14,389 bases of DNA from Clostridia bacterium. Its GTDB lineage: Bacteria; Bacillota_A; Clostridia; Christensenellales; Aristaeellaceae. Made by a program: the position numbers and the translations under genes. The DNA lies in contig JAFXMP010000375.1 of the NCBI GenBank assembly GCA_017530275.1, positions 1-14,389 of the forward strand, in the 5' to 3' direction. Numbering within the stretch: position 1 is the first letter of the stretch; the number at the start of each line of letters is the position of its first letter. The notes under the pieces are model-generated. The model worked only from the letters and a program-made list of their open reading frames with translations. It was not told the origin of the DNA and did not search any database. This document shows, piece after piece, positions 1 through 6,125 of the stretch.

Positions 1-15
1 CCGCCGCCTTTCCAT
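1..15 (-). CDS. 5' end of a further early gene, cut by the window edge
   Basis: An ATG at 15-13 opens a frame reading MERRR before the window ends. On the minus strand it is preceded by GGAGAATAACGAACA, a plausible ribosome-binding site that overlaps the stop codon of the preceding gene. Tight spacing of this kind is the rule throughout this operon. Only five codons are visible, so nothing can be said about function, and the call rests on position and the ribosome-binding site. Confidence 0.35.
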
Positions 16-21
16 TGTTCG

Positions 22-471
22 TTATTCTCCATCGGTTTCACCCAGCCTTTCCCGCAGCTCGTCATATTTTTCCAACAGACAGTCGATTTTGCACTCATGC
101 CTGCACTTCTTGAGACGTTCCAGTTCGTCGGGCATTACGCCGTGATTCTCGTACAACCGCAGCCGTTCCCGCAGTTCCGCCGCTTGGATCATGGCAAAGT
201 ACGTCGTGCCTATCGGGCAGCCCTCGGCGGAACAGTCCATAAGCAGATCGCCGATAGTGTCTAAATCCTCGGTTTCGTAAAAGGATATTGAGCTATACAC
301 GCACTCACTGTACTCGTTACACATCCTCTTGCAAAAGCTCGTCAGCGGGCAATCCTGGCCGTCCTCGCCGCCATAGCGTACCCATACTTCCTTGTCCTTC
401 ACGAAAACAAGGTTCAGCATGTTCTCTGTATTATTCTGCGGGTTATCCGTCACCAAAGGCATCATGCTCAT
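22..471 (-). CDS. Cys-rich phage protein of unknown function
   Basis: 149 aa. The ATG at 471 follows GGAAGGTGAG and overlaps the upstream gene's stop as ATGA, which suggests translational coupling. The N-terminal half has a cluster of cysteines at about residues 41-57 (CPLTSFCKRMC, then a further C), followed by a CSAEGC pair near 80-85. The C-terminal third is helical and charged and contains RLRLYENHGVMPDEL, which resembles the R-L-x-x-YE-x-x-G-x-x-P-E-E-I motif common in small clostridial phage proteins. It ends with another CRHECKIDC cluster. The cysteines suggest metal binding, but no enzymatic family is recognised. It may be a regulator or adaptor; this is inference. Confidence 0.75.
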   Translation of the reverse strand: MSMMPLVTDNPQNNTENMLNLVFVKDKEVWVRYGGEDGQDCPLTSFCKRMCNEYSECVYSSISFYETEDLDTIGDLLMDCSAEGCPIGTTYFAMIQAAELRERLRLYENHGVMPDELERLKKCRHECKIDCLLEKYDELRERLGETDGE

Positions 472-653
472 TTTACGCTCACCTTCCTGTTCATGTTCTC
501 AAGCACTGTGCTCAATTCGATAATTTCCTCGGCCCATTTTATGCAAACGCCGCTGGTATCATTGGCATTGCGAAGAATCGCTTCCGCCAGTTCCTTGATC
601 CTCTCCGGCAGGGCAACGTAAAAAGGTTTCGCTCCCAAAGGTGGTCTGTCCAT
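468..653 (-). CDS. small helical hypothetical protein
   Basis: 61 aa. The start at 653 is preceded by GAGGAGCAAGCC, a strong ribosome-binding site. The stop overlaps the next gene's start by ATGA. The sequence is mostly amphipathic helix (about residues 16-55) with one cysteine, and no domain is recognised. The first 95 bp overlap the 3' end of the upstream Cys-rich gene in another frame. The good ribosome-binding site and the coupled stop favour a real gene. Confidence 0.6.
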   Translation of the reverse strand: MDRPPLGAKPFYVALPERIKELAEAILRNANDTSGVCIKWAEEIIELSTVLENMNRKVSVK

Positions 654-822
654 GGCTTGCTCCTCTCGCGCATTTTTTCACGTCCAGGACGCGCTTCTTG
701 TATAGCGTACAGTATGCGTATGCGTGGCTCATGCCGATTGGATGATAATTCCTCGGCACATAGTAATCACTCCATACCCTGCGCACATACTTCGGGCACT
801 TCTTGCAATCTTTCACTTTCAT
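559..822 (-). CDS. small zinc-binding-like protein
   Basis: 87 aa from the ATG at 822, which overlaps the methyltransferase stop (ATGA) and has GAGGACGACAT upstream. A longer in-frame reading (start near 999) only reads through the methyltransferase gene and was not used. The first 50 residues look genuine: CKKCPKY near residues 5-11, a Tyr-rich YYVPRNYHPIG segment, then AYAYC and KKC. This gives a C-x2-C plus two later cysteines, typical of a small zinc ribbon. The last 30 residues overlap the next gene and are low in recognisable structure, so the natural C-terminus may be shorter or carry a frameshift. No function is recognised. Confidence 0.65.
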   Translation of the reverse strand: MKVKDCKKCPKYVRRVWSDYYVPRNYHPIGMSHAYAYCTLYKKRVLDVKKCARGASHGQTTFGSETFLRCPAGEDQGTGGSDSSQCQ

Positions 823-1397
823 ATGTCGTCCTCGTTTTTCCCCGCCCATTGCTCCGCCATAGCGCGGGCGATTCCTGCGTAGGTTCTGGCCCGCATTTTT
901 GCCCTGTCCGGGCCGGGCGGCATCCTCCAAACCCGCTGTTCCCGTCCTTCGACAATGTTTGTCGGTTTCAGCGGCGGCAGACCGCGCAGCCAAAGGCACG
1001 TCGCTTTCGTTTCACCATGCCCGAATTGCCAGGGCTGGATGATTTGGTCTGGCTTACGGTAGTGTGTGCTCATAATCCCGACAGGGTTTTCAATCGCTAC
1101 GCGCGGGCAATCGCAGTTGGCAAACCGCATGAAGAAATCAATCGCCGCCTGCTGCCGTCCGTCCTTTCGTTTCTCCGCGAAATACCGCGCTCCACTCACA
1201 GCCAGATGTGTGCACGGCGGGAAAGCGAGCACCATGTCCCACTTGATTTTCAGCAGTTCCAGCGCGTCAACCTGGATATGCCATAATGGCTGCCCCCCCC
1301 CGCACGGCAGGAGGTCGCAGGAATAAGCCTCATGGCCCAGCCTGCGCAGCTCCTTTGTCACGGCCTGCGATTCCTCACAGGCTACAAGGATTCTCAT
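819..1397 (-). CDS. short DNA (cytosine-5) methyltransferase-like protein
   Basis: 192 aa. The start at 1397 overlaps the previous stop (ATGA). The N-terminus fits an AdoMet-binding Rossmann motif I (MRILVACEESQAV). FPPCTHLAVSG (Pro60-Pro61-Cys62) is motif IV with the catalytic cysteine, carrying Thr where PPCQ is usual, and IENP (Glu103-Pro105) is motif VI. Family knowledge: C5 methylases attack cytosine through this Cys, assisted by the motif VI Glu. The protein is about half the size of a standalone C5 methylase and has no obvious target-recognition domain or motifs IX-X, which is typical of the short phage subfamily. A likely role is protecting phage DNA from host restriction, but activity is not shown. 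A nine-G tract (1301-1293) lies in codons 32-35. Confidence 0.85.
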   Translation of the reverse strand: MRILVACEESQAVTKELRRLGHEAYSCDLLPCGGGQPLWHIQVDALELLKIKWDMVLAFPPCTHLAVSGARYFAEKRKDGRQQAAIDFFMRFANCDCPRVAIENPVGIMSTHYRKPDQIIQPWQFGHGETKATCLWLRGLPPLKPTNIVEGREQRVWRMPPGPDRAKMRARTYAGIARAMAEQWAGKNEDDI

Positions 1398-1621
1398 TGG
1401 TTTTCATCCTCCGGTGGCGGATCATCGTCTGTATGATCGAATGTTTCTCCGCAGTTGTAGCAGTAGTTAATGCTTGCTTCTTCCAGCACCGCGCCCATAT
1501 GGTGTACCGCTATAGGAACGCAAGCCTTACACGCGCTGCAAACACGGAACCAGCCCAGCGGCGTATGCTCGTTCTCTATATGTGCGCATCCCGTTACGGG
1601 ATCAATTCTCGGTTTGCTCAT
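1394..1621 (-). CDS. small zinc-ribbon protein
   Basis: 75 aa. The ATG at 1621 follows AAGGAGGCACA and overlaps the upstream stop (ATGA). It was preferred over a longer in-frame start near 1708 that lies inside the neighbouring gene. It contains CSACKACVP in the middle and CYNCGETFDH near the C-terminus, a four-cysteine zinc ribbon, followed by a very acidic tail (DDDPPPEDENQ). It is coupled to the methyltransferase start. The metal-binding ribbon is visible; the partner is unknown. Confidence 0.75.
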   Translation of the reverse strand: MSKPRIDPVTGCAHIENEHTPLGWFRVCSACKACVPIAVHHMGAVLEEASINYCYNCGETFDHTDDDPPPEDENQ

Positions 1622-1824
1622 TGTGCCTCCTTGAACAGGTCGAACATGCAGACCTGCCTCTTGTCCTTCTTCGGCTTCTTCTCTGTCTCTGGCTCTCGCC
1701 ACAGCCACAGGTTACACGTCTTGATCCCGCATCTGTGTACTTCTTTCCGGCTCCCGCCGCTGCACTCAAGGCAATGCTTGTGTATGGCGATCAACAATTC
1801 ATCTGGCGTTGGCTTGTTTTTCAT
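1618..1824 (-). CDS. conserved small phage protein with HCLECSGGSRKEV motif
   Basis: 68 aa. Residues 17-38 carry HCLECSGGSRKEVHRCGIKTC, a C-x2-C...C-x4-C pattern. I recognise this signature from many small proteins in the early regions of Firmicutes phages (usually C-x-E-C-S-G-G-S-x-K-E-V-x-x-C). It is presumably a metal-binding finger. The C-terminus is lysine-rich. The ribosome-binding site before the ATG at 1824 is weak, so translation may rely on coupling to the gene ending 4 nt upstream. The biochemical role is unknown. Confidence 0.8.
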   Translation of the reverse strand: MKNKPTPDELLIAIHKHCLECSGGSRKEVHRCGIKTCNLWLWREPETEKKPKKDKRQVCMFDLFKEAQ

Positions 1825-1828
1825 GGGA

Positions 1829-2020
1829 TCACGCTTTCGTTCCGTCCGGCGCGGTCGCCCTCAAGCGCTCCTGCGCCTCCGTGGCGATGTCGTTCTGCCC
1901 CTTGATGCACCCGTAGGGCCACGGCATACCCGGATGGGGATTGAATGGGCAATCCAGACATTTGTGCTGACAGGTCTTGAAGCAGTTCAGTCCTTCGATG
2001 ATCTCCTCAAGCGTATGCAC
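1829..2020 (-). CDS. small Cys-rich protein, GTG start
   Basis: 63 aa. It starts with GTG at 2020, which is placed 9 nt after GGGAGG and 2 nt beyond the DUF5131 TAG stop. Longer in-frame starts would run backwards into DUF5131 and were rejected. It begins HTLEEIIEGLNCFKTC, then CLDCPF and a later GC. Small clostridial phage proteins with a helix, C-x-x-C-P and a terminal amphipathic helix look like this. Function is unknown; zinc binding is plausible. Confidence 0.7.
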   Translation of the reverse strand: MHTLEEIIEGLNCFKTCQHKCLDCPFNPHPGMPWPYGCIKGQNDIATEAQERLRATAPDGTKA

Positions 2021-2022
2021 GG

Positions 2023-2835
2023 CTATTCCGCCTCCCACGGGAACTCCTGGATAAAGTCGTCTCCCATGATCTCGCGCATGGATTCCTTCATGAACACATA
2101 CGCGCCCATGTTCCGGCACATCTGCACGGCGTTGTCCACCCACGCCTTTTCCGGGATCACCTTGTCCTTGCGGTTGCCGGTTTCCGCGCCGAAAATCACC
2201 CATTCCGGCAGCCAGTTTTTCCTCACGCTTTCTTGGTTGGGTTCCCGCGCAGGCGGCCAGGGTTTCAGCATCGGCTCACAGCTCTGGAAGGTGTGAAGCG
2301 CCTCGTTGAAGTGCAACAGGTCTTTCGTGATGTCCGTCGTAGTCGTGCCCAGCCAGAAATTCATATCCGCGTCCGTGATAAGATCGGCTTCTTCCAGCGC
2401 GTCATAGCGCTCTGGATTCTTGGTCAGGAACAGATACCGATGCCACGGCGCTTTCCGGCAGGCGTTCAGCACTTCGATGATCCACTCGTCCGGCACCCAC
2501 TCGCCGAACAAATCCGCCATGCTACAAACAAAGATCGTGCGCGGTTTCGTCCACTTCTGCGGCTCGTCCAGCCGGTAGCGGTGGAAGGTGGGATCAAAGC
2601 CGAATGGATAAGGCAGTTTCCTCCCCGCGCTTATTCCGGCGATCCGCATGTATTCGTAGGTGTCAGTATTCCGCATTGGCTCGTCAATGACATGCAGATG
2701 GTCATGTTCTATCTTGATAGGCTTTCCGAAACGCTTCACCATTCGCTCGGCATAGCAGTATTCGCAGCCGTGCAAGCATCCCGTGACGGGATTCCAGGAA
2801 GAATCGCACCAGTCAATTTTCGTTTTCTTTCCCAT
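2023..2835 (-). CDS. DUF5131 (phage Gp37/Gp68 family) radical-SAM-like protein
   Basis: 270 aa from the ATG at 2835, which follows TGGAGGTTGACG. Upstream in-frame codons read through the previous gene and were excluded. Residues 6-29 hold the family signature KIDWCDSSWNPVTGC..GCEYCYA. This contains C20-x3-C24-x2-C27, the cysteine spacing of radical SAM Fe4S4 sites. The middle keeps FVCSMADLFGEWVPDEWI and FLTKNPERY. The C-terminus keeps EWVIFGAETGNR followed by W and a QMCRNMGAYVFMKES segment, as in family members. The length is normal. Biochemical activity of the family is not established to my knowledge; nucleic acid modification is a reasonable inference. Homologues are sometimes found beside a partner called TcmP, and none was recognised here. 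Confidence 0.92.
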   Translation of the reverse strand: MGKKTKIDWCDSSWNPVTGCLHGCEYCYAERMVKRFGKPIKIEHDHLHVIDEPMRNTDTYEYMRIAGISAGRKLPYPFGFDPTFHRYRLDEPQKWTKPRTIFVCSMADLFGEWVPDEWIIEVLNACRKAPWHRYLFLTKNPERYDALEEADLITDADMNFWLGTTTTDITKDLLHFNEALHTFQSCEPMLKPWPPAREPNQESVRKNWLPEWVIFGAETGNRKDKVIPEKAWVDNAVQMCRNMGAYVFMKESMREIMGDDFIQEFPWEAE

Positions 2836-3004
2836 CGTCAACCTCCATTTTCTCGCGGCACCACGGGCATGTGGGGTAGGGGCACACCCTGATTCTCTTT
2901 TTCGGCCCTTGCGTCGCCTGCGGCCAGTAGACAATCTCGCCGCAAGCGGAACAGTAAAACCGCCATCCCCGGCTCCTGCTGTCGAGCGTTACCCATCTTG
3001 CCAT
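2813..3004 (-). CDS. small zinc-ribbon protein
   Basis: 63 aa. The ATG at 3004 (MARWVTLD) has a perfect TTAGGAGG eight bases upstream. It contains FYCSACGEIVYW and then CPYPTCPWC, two C-x2-C-type knuckles about 30 residues apart, forming a zinc ribbon with an acidic tail. The 3' end overlaps DUF5131 by 23 bp, so the DUF5131 ribosome-binding site lies within this gene. Such ribbons are frequent in clostridial phage early operons. Its role is unknown. Confidence 0.75.
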   Translation of the reverse strand: MARWVTLDSRSRGWRFYCSACGEIVYWPQATQGPKKRIRVCPYPTCPWCREKMEVDDGKENEN

Positions 3005-3014
3005 GCCGTGCCTC

Positions 3015-3263
3015 CTAAAAGTCCACAACCAGCTTTTCGTCGCAGAACACGTAATACTCGGTGTCGGAAAACCGGCAGCCGTTCAGAAATTCGGTAACTG
3101 CCTCGTATTGTTCCTCCGGCGTTTCGTATTCCTCCGGCACAAACTTCTCCTGCCGGAAATCCAGCTTCCCCGGCGCACCGCACGGGATCATCACTTCCCA
3201 TGCGTGAAACGTCCGCGTCATGTCCTCCGACCACTTGATAAAGTCACTCTTGTTGATCTTCAT
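3015..3263 (-). CDS. hypothetical early protein
   Basis: 82 aa. The ATG at 3263 follows GAGGTAACGACC, and an earlier in-frame start at 3314 sits inside the upstream gene. The sequence is acidic and mixed alpha/beta (KSDFIKWSEDMTRTFHAWEV, YETPEEQYEAVTEFL, ending EYYVFCDEKLVVDF). No family is recognised. The stop is TAG. Its operon position between two Cys-rich genes is the only contextual clue. Confidence 0.65.
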   Translation of the reverse strand: MKINKSDFIKWSEDMTRTFHAWEVMIPCGAPGKLDFRQEKFVPEEYETPEEQYEAVTEFLNGCRFSDTEYYVFCDEKLVVDF

Positions 3264-3268
3264 GGTCG

Positions 3269-3616
3269 TTACCTCGCGTCTCTTATGACGATTCCCAGTT
3301 CCGCGCCCAGCCAATCAAGGCCCTTGCGCGTCAGGTAATAGTCCGTCGTGTCCTGTTTTCCGTCGCGCTTATGTATTTCACCGTGCGCGGCATATCCGAC
3401 CTTTTCCAGCATCGGCCAGGGATAGGTGCCGACATACGTGTTGAAATAGTTCCTGTACGGCTTGTAATACTTCACGCCGTATCGCGTATACGTCCCTTTG
3501 CTGTCCATGCCGATTGTGTGCGTGAGAATTTGGCGCATCGTACAGACGTGGATCGTCCTCCCGTTCTCGATCCTGGTTTCGTAATCCTCAAGCGGCAGGT
3601 GAATCACGCTCAACAC
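3269..3616 (-). CDS. hypothetical protein, possibly winged-helix
   Basis: 115 aa from the GTG at 3616. This start overlaps the upstream stop by 7 nt and lies a suitable distance from GGAAGGGAG; the longer frame to 3709 is inside the upstream gene. The N-terminus has VIHLPLEDYETRIENGRTIHVCTMRQIL, followed by a Tyr-rich core and LTRKGLDWLGAELGI at the end. The YYLTRKGLDWLG ending resembles the last helix and wing of winged-helix proteins, so DNA binding is possible but unproven. Confidence 0.6.
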   Translation of the reverse strand: MLSVIHLPLEDYETRIENGRTIHVCTMRQILTHTIGMDSKGTYTRYGVKYYKPYRNYFNTYVGTYPWPMLEKVGYAAHGEIHKRDGKQDTTDYYLTRKGLDWLGAELGIVIRDAR

Positions 3617-3894
3617 GGCCACTCTCCCTTCCGCAGGTATTCGTTCTCGTCCATCAGGTCGCCAATCATCACCTGGTAAACCCGCTCCCTGGTGTGCGCT
3701 TTGCCCCACAAAGGCCGGTCTTTCCCGTTACGCCGCTCCCAGGTCTTGACGCACTTCGGGCAGTAGAAAGCGTCTCCGTAGCTGTTCCAGCCCGCACTTA
3801 CGATCTCGTCCGCAGGCTCCGTCCTGCGGTATTTGTCATACTTGAATTTCCGGCTTCTGTGCCCGCAACTGGAACACATGATCTGCAAATACAT
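3610..3894 (-). CDS. small zinc-ribbon protein
   Basis: 94 aa. The start is at the ATG of MYLQIMCSSCGHRS (3894), with AAGGGAG upstream. The much longer in-frame reading to 4170 has low-complexity Arg/Ala content and is antisense/out-of-frame over another gene. The protein has CSSCGH near residues 7-12 and FYCPKCVKTWERR near residues 45-57, a classic four-cysteine ribbon, then ENEYLRKGEW at the C-terminus. It is probably a metal-binding adaptor or nucleic-acid-binding protein; the exact role is unknown. Confidence 0.7.
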   Translation of the reverse strand: MYLQIMCSSCGHRSRKFKYDKYRRTEPADEIVSAGWNSYGDAFYCPKCVKTWERRNGKDRPLWGKAHTRERVYQVMIGDLMDENEYLRKGEWPC

Positions 3895-3908
3895 GGCGTT
3901 GGCTCCCT

Positions 3909-4322
3909 TCAATCCTCGTCGTTGTCCTTCACGCTCTGCTCCGCCGCCCGCAGCTTCACCGGGTTTTGGAGCACGGCCCGCTGTACCAGGTAACAGGCAT
4001 AGCAATCCCGATCCCCGCACCGCTCGTAATCCTCCTCGGCGCACTCTCCGTTGCCGTGCAGCATGGCGCAGACCTCGCGCAGCTCCTCGGTCACTTCGTC
4101 GTCGCTGTATTCGCCTGCCCATCCCATCAACTGCGGATTTGCCAGCACTTCGTCCAGCAGCGCGTCGCAATGGATGTGCCGCTTCAAGGTCTGGATGCTG
4201 CCGTCATACTTCTGCGTCTGGTAGATATACTCCACGCCGCGCAGGATCGGCTTTTTGCACAGATGGCAGATATGCCGTTTCCGCGCTTTTCTCTGCTCAC
4301 ATCGGTCAAAATCCAAGCTCAT
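3909..4322 (-). CDS. Cys-rich hypothetical protein with N-terminal zinc finger
   Basis: 137 aa. The start at 4322 overlaps the helicase-loader stop (ATGA) with AGGAGG upstream. Residues 8-52 read CEQRKARKRHICHLCKKPI...HIHC, a C/H knuckle resembling the treble-clef or HNH-like fingers of phage proteins, though no HNH catalytic signature is present. The centre is acidic (SDDEVTEELREVC), and a second cysteine group CGDRDCYACY lies near residues 102-111. No enzyme family is recognised. It directly follows replication genes. Confidence 0.7.
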   Translation of the reverse strand: MSLDFDRCEQRKARKRHICHLCKKPILRGVEYIYQTQKYDGSIQTLKRHIHCDALLDEVLANPQLMGWAGEYSDDEVTEELREVCAMLHGNGECAEEDYERCGDRDCYACYLVQRAVLQNPVKLRAAEQSVKDNDED

Positions 4323-4795
4323 GCCTCTGGTTCCTCCTCGTAGTCCGGCTCCGGCAGATATTCCGGGCCGCTTTCCAGCCTCGAAAATCCCATCTGTCCG
4401 CTGCCCAGGGCCATGCCATAGGCTCCTTCCAGAATCGTGTCAAGGCTCAATTCCGGCGCAGAATCGCCGCGCAGTTGCCAGGTGTGGTTTTCGATGTATT
4501 CCCTCGCTCTCCTTACCTGCTCCGGCTCCTTCTGGCCCAGGCTGTCGGGGCGGTACGCGACGGAGTAATACATTGCCTGCACTTTTTCGCGGATTTCCGC
4601 CACCGTTGGTAGCCATTTGCTCGTCGAAAGCAGTTGCATGAACGCCAGCATCACGATGTCGGCGGGAATATCCTGCAAGGCGAAGGCCCAGCTCTGCACC
4701 AGCATGAGCTTTTCCTGCTTGCTCAATGTCTTAAAGGCATAGCTGTAATTCGCCTTTGCCAGGGCCAGCAGCTTGTTCGCGTCCTGGATCGTCAC
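4319..4795 (-). CDS. replicative helicase loader/inhibitor (G39P-like)
   Basis: 158 aa from the GTG at 4795. That codon lies 5 nt beyond the initiator stop, with GGGGGTGAGC as ribosome-binding site; the ORF upstream of it is inside the initiator gene. Residues 2-80 (TIQDANKLLALAKANY, then WAFALQDIPADIVMLAFMQLLSTSKWLPTVAEI) match the helical fold of phage loader proteins such as SPP1 G39P, which bind the hexameric DnaB-type helicase and load it at the phage origin. The tail is acidic and probably disordered (EPDYEEEPEA). Its position directly after the initiator supports the call. Confidence 0.85.
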   Translation of the reverse strand: MTIQDANKLLALAKANYSYAFKTLSKQEKLMLVQSWAFALQDIPADIVMLAFMQLLSTSKWLPTVAEIREKVQAMYYSVAYRPDSLGQKEPEQVRRAREYIENHTWQLRGDSAPELSLDTILEGAYGMALGSGQMGFSRLESGPEYLPEPDYEEEPEA

Positions 4796-4800
4796 AGCGC

Positions 4801-5532
4801 TCACCCCCTCGAATCCGCCCACGGCAGGGGCACAAGCCCGGCGTCGTCCTCAAACGCCTCGCCCATGTCCACCAGACCCACAAAACCGTCGTTTTGCTGG
4901 CCCAATATCTGCCTCGCGCGCGCGGAGTAGAATCCTGATTCTGCCTTTTCCCTTGCGGTTGCCTTTGAGTTTCCCGGCCCTTGTTTATATTTATTATTAA
5001 ATATCACAGGATCAGGAGTACCAGGTATAGGATCGCCTGCACCATCGGAGGCAAATTTGCCCCCGGTCTGCGGCCCATCGCCTACAGCATCGGTTACGGC
5101 ATCGCCTACACAACCGCCTACACTACCACCTACACAACCGGGAGCATTTTTGTCCCCGGTATTATTGTTTCCCGCGCTATCGCCTACACTAACGGGAACA
5201 ATTTTGTACCCGATAACCGTCAAATAGCGGATTTGATAGAAGGGATCGTGGCGCTTGCCGTCGCCCTTCTGGAAGTCGATCAATCCCATTTGCTTGAGAC
5301 GGTTGCGGCTGTTGCGTATGGCGCGTTCCTCCAAACCAGCCCAATCATAAATCTCGGAATTACTCACCTGGAAAAAGTCGTCGGGCCACTCGTGGTTCTC
5401 TGCGCCCATTGCCAGCCGGTTGGCGCAATGAAACAGCGCGATCCAAAGAATCCTGTCGTAGCTTGTCAGTCTGTTTCGGCGTGCGTATTCCATGAAAAGG
5501 TTGATCTGTTGTGCGTGCTTAATCTGGCTCAT
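4801..5532 (-). CDS. phage replication initiator / replisome organizer
   Basis: 243 aa. Residues 1-105 form a winged-helix initiator domain (LTSYDRILWIALFHCANRL, FFQVSNSEIYDWAGLEERAIRNSRNRLKQMGLIDF) like the N-terminal domain of phage replisome organizers. Residues 106-185 are a Gly/Val/Asp linker made of V-G-x-x tetrapeptides and three G-x-K octapeptides, produced by the DNA repeats at 5044-5214. The last 60 residues are variable, and no full DnaD C-terminal domain is seen. Family knowledge: such initiators bind iterons within their own gene and recruit the helicase through the loader, which is encoded next. The start at 5532 precedes MSQIKHAQQ; the ribosome-binding site is weak and may be AGAAAGGCCAACGCC. 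Confidence 0.85.
   Translation of the reverse strand: MSQIKHAQQINLFMEYARRNRLTSYDRILWIALFHCANRLAMGAENHEWPDDFFQVSNSEIYDWAGLEERAIRNSRNRLKQMGLIDFQKGDGKRHDPFYQIRYLTVIGYKIVPVSVGDSAGNNNTGDKNAPGCVGGSVGGCVGDAVTDAVGDGPQTGGKFASDGAGDPIPGTPDPVIFNNKYKQGPGNSKATAREKAESGFYSARARQILGQQNDGFVGLVDMGEAFEDDAGLVPLPWADSRG
5044..5214. repeat. three interspersed 24-bp repeats flanking the iterons
   Basis: Copies lie at 5044-5067, 5137-5160 and 5191-5214. They share the pattern CGGGAGCA-A/T-rich-TTTTGT-CCCCGGT. Each is partly self-complementary: ACCGGG...CCCGGT frames the second copy, and ACAA-TT-TTGT lies at the heart of the third. They encode the GGKFASD, GDKNAPG and GYKIVPV octapeptide segments of the initiator linker. 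Confidence 0.7.
5077..5136. repeat. tandem 12-bp iteron-like repeats (five units)
   Basis: The units, read on the plus strand, are ATCGCCTACAGC, ATCGGTTACGGC, ATCGCCTACACA, ACCGCCTACACT and ACCACCTACACA, giving the consensus AYCGCCTACAC. An additional isolated unit, ATCGCCTACACT, lies at 5179-5190. On the coding strand each unit encodes a V-(G/T)-(G/D)-x tetrapeptide. Confidence 0.85.
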
Positions 5533-5553
5533 GGCGTTGGCCTTTCTACAGCG

Positions 5554-6123
5554 TTATTCCACTCTGTGCAGGCTCCTTTCGGGGTCGAAGCCGTCAGGAT
5601 AGCGCCGTTTCAGTTTATCAATGTTCCGCTGCATAGCGTCCTCAAGTGTGCTGCTGCAATGCAATTCCAGGATGTCGCGCACCGTCACCATGATGCCCAC
5701 AATCTCGCATTTAGCCTGCGAAACCCGCCAGTCGTCGGGGATCGTTTCGGGCGAATCGTACAGCTCCGCGTAGGGCCGCATGGCGGCGTTCGCCAGGTGT
5801 ACGGCCAGCAGCGGAAGCGGAGAAACAGCGTTGAGAGGGTGCAAATCCATGTAGAATCCTTCGCTGAATCGCCGGTACAGCTCCGCCATATCCGCGTCAA
5901 GGCCCTCGGCCAGCTCCGCGCAGTACCACAGCACGTCGCCGCACTCGTCGATCAGCTTGTCCACAGGCACGGGCGGGTTTTCGCCGCTCTGGAAGCACCA
6001 TTTCTTCACCGCGTCCACAATCTCGCCGCTCTCGCCGATCAGACCCAGGCAACCGTTTTCCGCGCGGTCGTGTCCCTCCGTGCTCGTCCGCATTGCAAGG
6101 GCCTGGTAATCCTCAATACGCAT
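5554..6123 (-). CDS. MazG-like nucleotide pyrophosphohydrolase
   Basis: 189 aa. The start chosen is the ATG at 6123 (MRIEDYQALAMRT), six bases after GGAGGG. The ATG two codons upstream would abut the ribosome-binding site. Residues 27-67 hold the MazG metal-binding pattern: G-E31-S-G-E34 and later DE60CGDVLW, i.e. E-x2-E...E-x2-D. Family knowledge: all-alpha NTP pyrophosphatases hydrolyse (d)NTPs to NMP and pyrophosphate in the cytoplasm; phage copies may adjust nucleotide or ppGpp pools. The C-terminal half (residues 80-189) is longer than a minimal MazG domain and is unassigned. It lies 21 nt upstream of the initiator gene and fits a nucleotide-metabolism role along with ThyX. Confidence 0.88.
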   Translation of the reverse strand: MRIEDYQALAMRTSTEGHDRAENGCLGLIGESGEIVDAVKKWCFQSGENPPVPVDKLIDECGDVLWYCAELAEGLDADMAELYRRFSEGFYMDLHPLNAVSPLPLLAVHLANAAMRPYAELYDSPETIPDDWRVSQAKCEIVGIMVTVRDILELHCSSTLEDAMQRNIDKLKRRYPDGFDPERSLHRVE

Positions 6124-6125
6124 AA

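Larger units (their letters stand above)
4982..5214. other. candidate phage replication origin inside the initiator gene
   Basis: This block combines an AT-rich stretch of about 25 bp at 4982-5006, which stands out in a GC-rich gene, with five tandem 12-bp repeats at 5077-5136, a sixth at 5179-5190, three 24-bp repeats (5044-5067, 5137-5160, 5191-5214) and a 12-bp palindrome GGCAAATTTGCC at 5050-5061. Iterons plus an adjacent unwinding element inside the initiator gene is the known plan of lambda-type and many Gram-positive phage origins. The structure is seen directly; the origin function is inferred. Confidence 0.6.

Noticed and set aside
288..2296. Two long plus-strand frames of about 330 residues each
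   Set aside because: They lie opposite the well-supported chain of minus-strand genes, have Arg/Ser/Pro/His-rich low-complexity translations, no ribosome-binding sites and no recognisable motifs.
5077..5136. CRISPR-like array
   Set aside because: The 12-bp units are directly tandem with no spacers and lie inside a coding gene; an iteron cluster fits far better.
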